Assembly (NCBI GenBank): GCA_015039365.1
Contig: WION01000535.1
Span: forward strand, 1-36,373
DNA from: Amanita rubescens
Taxonomy: Eukaryota > Basidiomycota > Agaricomycetes > Agaricales > Amanitaceae
DNA: 36,373 nucleotides
Reading direction: 5' to 3'
Shown: piece after piece, positions 30,896-36,373 of the stretch
Position numbering within the stretch: position 1 is the stretch's first letter
How the letters are laid out: each line of letters opens with the position of its first letter
The notes under the pieces: generated by a model
What the model saw: the letters and a program-made list of their open reading frames with translations, nothing else
The model's database searches: none
Told to the model about the DNA's origin: nothing
Translations under genes and position numbers: made by a program

Positions 30896-31673
30896 TGTGT
30901 TGAAACATAAGCTGAGAACTTCCTTTTCTTTCCATCAGCGTTACGGTCTCGACCATCTTCTATTTGCATGGAAGGATTAGGTTGAAGATTGAACAAAATA
31001 GATTCCAGAGAAACTCGTAACAGCCCATTATTGGTCTTGGAATGGCAGACACCAAAAAAGTGAATGCAACTTCAAAGCAAGGGAAGTGTCGTATTCTTCC
31101 ATCTTCCAGTCCCTGTTTCAAAAAGACATCTATTGAAAGGCTTAGAGTCATGGTAAAAGAGAAATCTATGAAAACAACCTACTGGATGGTAGAAAGTTGC
31201 TGTGCATCCTGAATGTAGTCCGATACCTGCACGTTTATGAAACGTGTCAATGAAGTTCCATCCTGTTCTTGATTTGGGTCAGATGAGGAAGTTATGACAT
31301 GTCCGACTCCCATAACGAATGGATAAAGAATATTTGGAAGATGTTCATCGTAGTTATCATCGTCAGGATGTCCTGGCATCGGGCTTACTAATGAAGCCTC
31401 CAGTAGTGTCTTGGATCCTACAGCACCTTTTGCAATGACGAAAGCGACTGTGTTGTTGGGAAGAATGGAATAATTTGCAGATGAACACCAAACTCGTAAT
31501 TCAGCAGGAATTGGCTTGTCATTTGAACATTGCACTGCGGTCGTATAAAAACAATGATGCCAGACACTACCACCTTGACTTTTGGAAGAGGATTCAATGT
31601 GACCGTCGGCTAAAGCTAGAAAACCGAGGAAAAAGAAAGAGGACATTTTTCCAGAGGGATTTGCCAAATTCAC
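30896..31673 (-). pseudogene. Helitron-adjacent spliced gene, possible OB-fold DNA-binding protein
   Basis: Exon 1 runs down to 31183 and exon 2 is 31129-30896, with intron 31130-31182 (GTAGGT...CAATAG). The product contains NNTVAFVIAKGAVG, PGHPDDDNYDEHLP, FVMGVGHV, INVQVSDYIQD and, across the splice, CLFETGTGRWKNTTLP, HFFGVCHS and LLRVSLESILFNLQP. This pattern recalls a family of uncharacterised basidiomycete proteins; the beta-rich layout (function of short strands and a G.c. core) is compatible with an OB fold such as RPA, which some Helitrons encode, but that is inference. A TGA at 31072-31074 interrupts exon 2 where arginine would fit. A second donor at 30895 implies a further exon. The start is uncertain (ATG near 31646 possible). 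Confidence 0.5.
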
Positions 31674-32197
31674 TGTATTTAAACTGTATCAAAAAAACAA
31701 ATGATGTTTGGTTTATATTTCATTTCTCCACCTTTGCTTATAAATGAATAACGGGGAACCAAAATAACATGATCTCAATATAAAAAACACAGAAAGGAAA
31801 TGGACAGAAGGATTAGGACAAGAATCTGAAAAACGATGATAATTTTGAGTGAAACAAAATCTTTTGTGTCAAAAAATAGAGATCACCTTTCATTCCTCAA
31901 ATACCAAAGAATGATTAGAAGTTGAAAGACTTTGCAGGTCAACTGCAAAATAACACTATCAAATCACCATTCAACAGTATAAAAACTGGTCACTCACTTT
32001 CATTGTCAGGCAAGCATGTAAAAATATGTATATGAATAGTACCACAGTGTTGCGACTCCAAAATGACTTTAATGGATCTATTTTGAAACATGATGGTGTG
32101 AGGATGATAGCTGCAAGACAACGGAAGCAAGGTGACCATCTTAAATGGAGAGTTACTGATTATAAAGACAATAGGTCTCAATCATGATGTCCAATGA
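31674..32197. other. Gene-free AT-rich stretch
   Basis: No coding motif, no clear TIR or LTR end. The Helitron 5' terminus may lie here, but Helitron 5' ends carry only a weak TC signal and could not be placed. Confidence 0.4.
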
Positions 32198-32766
32198 CAA
32201 AATAGCACCATTGGTCATCTAACAGAACCATATTTAAGTAAGGTCAACCAGAAAGATCTTGCTAACATGCTCACCAAAAATGCTATCTTCCGTCACTCGT
32301 ACAATCCCTTGGGATCCTTTGGCCATGAAGGGGATTCATGTTTTGTTGAAAAATGTGCGCCATTGCTCATTCTACCGGGACATACTAATGACAACATGAT
32401 CAGAGGGAATATCGGGAGTGTGTCTTAGTGACCAACCAATGGACAACGGCACAATTGGTTCCCGTTGCTCTTATTCCATCGTCTCATGGCCTAAATGATG
32501 TTCATCATCTGGATTATGATAAATGGATAGCCATGCCCAAAGAATACCAAACCATGCATTGGACTCTTGTCACCAAATTCATGGACACGCATGCTTTGGT
32601 TTATTACTCACATAAACCATCCATAACTCACGACTCCTCGCATGTTCATACAGAAACTGTTGGTGACATTTTGATTGTCCGTATTAACTACGATTCGGAT
32701 GAAATCAAAAATGCCGACACAGAAGATCTTAACCAAATTCTGGATAATATCAGGAATTGGTTGTAA
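32198..32766 (+). pseudogene. Unidentified coding fragment with a dinucleotide frameshift
   Basis: Frame one runs from 32198 (TIGHLTEPYLSKVNQKDLA, LTKNAIFRHSYNPLGSFG, CAPLLILPGHTND) to TAG at 32426. Frame two starts at the same point (VTNQWTTAQLVPVALIPSS, HWTLVTKFMDTHALVYYS, GDILIVRINYDSDE) and ends with TAA at 32766. The junction contains GTGTGT (32418-32423); removing one GT restores a continuous frame and the stop disappears. Composition and continuity look like real protein, but I do not recognise the family. It has no apparent start and is probably a gene fragment moved among transposons. Confidence 0.5.
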
Positions 32767-33680
32767 CAGAAAGATTCATCATCAAAACTCAAATTTTGTG
32801 TTTTCAGAAAGTATTGGGTTCGTTTTCCATCACGTACGATTGGTGTCAATGCCGGGAAAAAGGAAAAGTCTTGATTTCTGATTTTGTTTTCATCTTCTAT
32901 GGGTTTCTATGTGTTCAATTGTTGTCTCTTGTACTATACATAACATGCTATTCTTCTGCGCAAAAAAGAAAGAAAAAAGGAAGAGCAGTGAACGGGACAG
33001 GATGCTGGCCTAGTAAAGTTTTTTTGAGACATCAGTTAATAAGCATAGGCCCAAAGCCGAAGGTAATGACGCAAACAGCGGATGAAACCAAGACATTCTA
33101 GAACCTTTTGGAAAAAGAAATGCAGAAAGATACATCTGAAACATTGATTGGTCGAAGACATAATGAATGCTGAAGCATTTGAGTGGGAACTTCTAAGACA
33201 TCGTTTACTAAGCTTGGAAGGAAGTGCGCCGACACTGAAAGCAATGACATACACAATATGACTAGTGCAGTCTGGTTCTACCAAGGCAGAACATAGTCAT
33301 CGCCGAACTTGAGTACAATGTTGTGATTTGATGGGAGAAAGAGAACGAAGAAGCACAAAAGATACATGCATGAGACAAAGAGACACAATTCTAGACATCA
33401 TGATCACTTCAACAGAATCGAAGAACCACGACTTAACGACTAGTACGGCCTGGTTCTACCAAGGCAGGACATAATCAGCGCCGAACTTGACCTGCAGAAA
33501 GCTGTCATTGGAAGTATGTGACTCTAAAGAGGGCAAAGAAAACGATGAGAATGCCACATCTCATCCTTAGGGTCGAGGGAAGAAAACATGATGCTACATG
33601 CATATACATGACCATACGAAATCATGACATCTGCTTATAGGGTGAGTGATAAGTAGATGACATCCTAAAATGCCAAAGTA
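32767..33680. repeat. Degenerate 170-200 bp direct repeats; no gene
   Basis: GGTTCTACCAAGGCAGRACATA followed by CGCCGAACTTGA (the first word in two parts: GGTTCTACCAAGG, CAGRACATA) occurs at about 33272 and 33451, 179 bp apart. GACATCR(T)TT(A)TAAGC-like text occurs at about 33028 and 33197. No reading frame with a motif is visible. Confidence 0.55.
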
Positions 33681-34110
33681 GGCTATGTTGTGGGCATTGA
33701 ATATGTCATTTTTCAAGATCTGACAGTTACTAAAGGAATACAAGGGGCTGCATGGGTGGATGCGTAAATGAGCACTTGGATGACATTGCCAAAATTAGCT
33801 AAAGTGATGTCATTTGCTAAAATTAGACTAAAGCAAATCAAACAATGTCATTGATATGTTATATAAGTGCACTAAGCTTATTCTAAGGGGTTTGAGGCTA
33901 TGTTGTAGGCAATAGATATGTTAATTTTTGAGATCTGACAGTCATTACATTAATACAAGGGGTTGCATAGGTGGATGCACAAATGGGAGCCCGGATGACG
34001 TTGCTAAAATTAGTGCAACTTCTAATTTTAGTAGCATCATCTGACTACCCACTGGCCAATCCACCCCTCTAACCCTCCAAACGGTTGCCAAAAAAGACCG
34101 GTTGCAACCA
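33681..34110. repeat. 215-bp direct repeat, two copies
   Basis: Copies start at 33681 and 33896 with GGCTATGTTGT and share AGATCTGACAG, ATACAAGGGG, GGTGGATGC and GCTAAAATTAG in order over about 118 bp. Identity is about 80% by eye. Non-coding. Confidence 0.75.
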
Positions 34111-34470
34111 ATTTTGCAACCGGTCTTTGACATCTGGCCCAAATCCTCAGACCAAAACCATTTTGAGGCTGTAGGTGGCAAAACTGGCAACTGCGGTTTG
34201 GTTGCAACCAATACTGGTAGTCTTTCTAAGTTAGGTCGCATGACTGGTCATGACCGGTCACACGACCGACCATGACTGCAGTCGTGGCACGACTGCAGTT
34301 GCGGTCGCGGTCATACAAAATTGGTCTATCTCCACAACCGGTCGTAACCGATCATTTCAGGGTCCAGATGACTTTGATACATCCACCCCACCAAATGCCT
34401 GTAGCCCTTAGAATATAGTGTAATAACCCTTAGAATAATTGTAATAACCCTATCATTGGGACATAAAGAT
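34111..34470. other. CCGGT/GGTC palindrome-rich stretch
   Basis: Dense GGTTGCAACC, GGTCATGACCGGT and CGACTGCAGTCG words. It is probably interior or end sequence of the TA-flanked element family whose right end is at 35062. Confidence 0.5.
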
Positions 34471-34800
34471 ACTCTGCCCATCCCAATGGTGTGATGGGCG
34501 GAGTATTTTAGTATTCTTTTGAAGATTGGGACAGTGACATATTGGGATAATCCACAATAAAGGTGGAAAAATACTCTGCCCATCACACCATTGGGATGGG
34601 CGGAGTATTTTCCCATTTTTTGAATATTGGGATGGTGACATATCAGGATAATCTACAATAAAAATAGAAAAATACTCTGCCCATCACACCATTGGGATGG
34701 GCGGAGTATTTTCCTATTTTTTTGAATATTGGGATGGTGACATATCAGGATAATCTACAATAAAAGTAGAAAATACTCCACTGATCACAGCATCAGGATT
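34471..34800. repeat. 101-bp tandem repeat with internal hairpin, three copies plus a partial
   Basis: Units begin at 34471, 34573 and 34674 (spacing 102, 101) with a degenerate fourth start at 34775. Each has arms ACTCTGCCCAT and ATGGGCGGAGT around a 12-bp loop. The loop reads CCCAATGGTGTG in unit 1 and its reverse complement CACACCATTGGG in units 2 and 3. The same arms occur at 13880-14025. Confidence 0.9.
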
Positions 34801-35062
34801 AGCGGAAGTGACACATCATAACCAGTCATGACCAGTCATGACTGGTCGCACGACCACTAACCCCCAGCTCACGACCGAATATGACTGGTCATGTCGGTCA
34901 CAGTCACGGTTGTGGCAAATTAAAGAAATTCTGCGACCAGTTCAGTCACGGTCGTGGCCATTAGGGCTGCACGACTTAACTTAACCTAACTTGGAAAGAC
35001 TAGATACCGGTCCGGTCTGGTTACTGGTTTTTTGCCGGTCCTTTAACCGGACTTTAAAACAC
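34801..35062. mobile_element. Right end of a TA-flanked TIR element
   Basis: It ends ACTTTAAAACAC followed by TA at 35063-35064, the inverse of the GTGTTTTAAAGT start at 13569, preceded by CCGGTC-rich text. The left end was not located; it may include the repeats from 34111 onward. Confidence 0.6.
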
Positions 35063-35064
35063 TA

Positions 35065-36263
35065 TCTATGCTCCCCCGGACATCCTCCCAGGCTACTGAT
35101 AACACCAGGTGTCTTTCATTGACACCAACTTATATTCCCAGCAATGTCTCGCACATCACTCACTCCCTCGCGGCTCTCGCGAGGCCTCGTTTTACCCTGC
35201 TGTTTCCCACATGGTAGGCTCTCCTAATGACTCAAGTACCTCGTGTACTCCATTTGCACCATCACCATCAACACCTGACACACCTCGCCCTGAATCGGGC
35301 TGTCTTGCCATCCCACCAGTCGTCCCACCAACGCCAGCCATAGACCCTGAACCGCCGCCTGAACCGCTGCCACCTGAAGGGGATGAGTTTTCTCTCCCTG
35401 TTACCATTATACGTGTGGACTCTGTCAACGTGGGGCACTTTGATGTCCCCAACTGCAACCACGCACTCCTCCACCTCGCCCTCACTGAACTCTCTGTGAC
35501 CACTGATGTTCTGGTCACCCTCGACACCCCATATCGTCAACACCCCACCGATGATAAGCACGGCAACACCCGCTACGTCACGATTTCACATCCTGACTGG
35601 AAGAGGGTAGCCCCGCTGATATTACTAGCAGTCCAATCTAGGACTGCCATTTGGATCAACAAGCGGCTCGCCACCACTCACAACGTCAAGGTCTCCCCTG
35701 AGATCCCTGACATTAATGAAATCAAAGTCGTTTTGACAACTAAGGAATCAAACGCCTGCCCTTGCTGCAGGACCAGTCACTTCCAGGTCCCCATTGACCT
35801 CATGTATCTGAGCGATGCTCATGGAAATACCATCGAGGCCAAGTATGAAATACACACAGCCTCTAAATGCTCACACTGTGGTAACCCCACTCCATCTACA
35901 CCATCAATGACACTCCCTGTCGACTCAAGCGAAATCAGTGCCTTTGGGCCTGTTAACGAAAACCACATGGCCTTTGAGCCGTCTACAGAACCACCAGCAC
36001 TTGCTTCTACGCAAGCGCCACCCATAACACCAACAACACCGTCGGCAGCACTACCTGTTGACTCGAATGAAATCAGTGCCTTCAGGCCTGTCAGAAATAC
36101 ATCGCCAGACGTCCCCTACCTGGAGTGTCTGCATCAATGCTGGCGTGCACTACGTGTACACTGGCGGCCATCCACTTTTGGCGAGTCCATCGCCGACATA
36201 CTAACTAACACCCCGGGTGCCGCTTACCTTGCCTGGTCATTCGGGGGCGTTCCCTGGGACTAG
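35065..36263 (+). pseudogene. Unidentified Pro-rich protein with paired cysteine motifs, truncated both ends by TA elements
   Basis: The frame is open from about 35109 to 36263 (up to 384 codons); the first in-frame ATG is near 35211, so a spliced upstream exon is likely lost. It has a Pro-rich N-terminal third (VVPPTPAIDPEPPPEPLPP), a middle folded-looking region (TIIRVDSVNVGHFDVPNCNH, VTLDTPYRQHP, HPDWKRVAPLI), and CPCC plus CSHCG, a possible zinc site. Two copies of LPVDS(S/N)EISAF(G/R)PV follow, about 50 residues apart. The stop TAG at 36261-36263 is made from the TA target site and the first G of the next TIR element, so the natural C-terminus is lost. The family is not recognised. Confidence 0.6.
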
Positions 36264-36373
36264 TGTGTAAAAGTCCAGTCCGGTCTGGTCTTTTGCACTA
36301 TTTTTGGTGCAACTGGACCTGGACCGGTCTTTTTATTTTTTCCATTTTGGGCAACCGGACCAAAACCAGTATG
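36263..36373 (+). mobile_element. Left end of a TA-flanked TIR element, cut by the window edge
   Basis: After TA at 36261-36262 it starts GTGTGTAAAAGTCCAG then CCGGTCTGGTC and GTGCAACTGGACC, closely matching 25877 onward and resembling 13569. Confidence 0.75.

Noticed and set aside
31040..31080. Frameshift at a T run in the OB-like gene
   Set aside because: Choosing the acceptor at 31130 gives a single frame with conserved-looking blocks and only one TGA, so no frameshift is needed.

Overview
The window is eukaryotic and almost certainly from a mushroom-forming basidiomycete. It has no bacterial operon structure, the short GT-AG introns are 46-70 nt, and nearly all coding sequence belongs to transposable elements of the kinds found in Agaricomycetes: Ty3/gypsy, Ty1/copia, a spliced Helitron and TIR DNA elements. 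No complete housekeeping gene, tRNA, rRNA or CRISPR array was seen. The assignment rests on recognised motifs and splice signals read by eye; no search was run.

Layout. (1) 1-2019: a candidate copia-type LTR (1-399), non-coding sequence, and an inverted fragment (1792-1905) of an LTR family that recurs at 22788. (2) 2020-12543: a gypsy element on the minus strand with 486/487-bp LTRs, a PBS, a polypurine tract, gag-protease, a -1 frameshift site, and RT-RNase H-integrase. A 2.48-kb TIR element (6079-8560) sits inside RT with a 10-bp target duplication; removing it and one duplicate restores the pol frame exactly. Between integrase and the 3' LTR, on the opposite strand, lies a spliced gene for a Zn2Cys6 plus coiled-coil protein. 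(3) 12544-14683: the 5' end of a hAT-like transposase gene, cut by a second copy of the same TIR family (13126), then a 1.1-kb TA-flanked element (13569-14681). (4) 14684-21684: a Ty1/copia element on the plus strand, motif-complete but broken by about a dozen frameshifts, followed by a PPT and the start of an LTR. (5) 22035-23185: a gag-like remnant, a PPT and a well-bounded LTR. (6) 23186-26050: diffuse repeats. (7) 26130-31673: a Helitron RepHel gene on the minus strand with three visible introns, plus an upstream spliced gene of a basidiomycete-type family, possibly OB-fold. (8) 32198-36263: two unidentified coding stretches among tandem repeats and TA-flanked elements.

The strongest cross-window signal is the mode of decay. 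In the gypsy element, the Helitron and their associated genes I traced 20 premature in-frame stops, all TGA and nearly all where arginine (CGA) is expected, with no TAA or TAG. The two gypsy LTRs differ at 10 bases, 9 of which are CpG transitions. This is the footprint of CpG methylation and deamination, and it differs from CpA-directed RIP. The copia element decays differently, by small indels.
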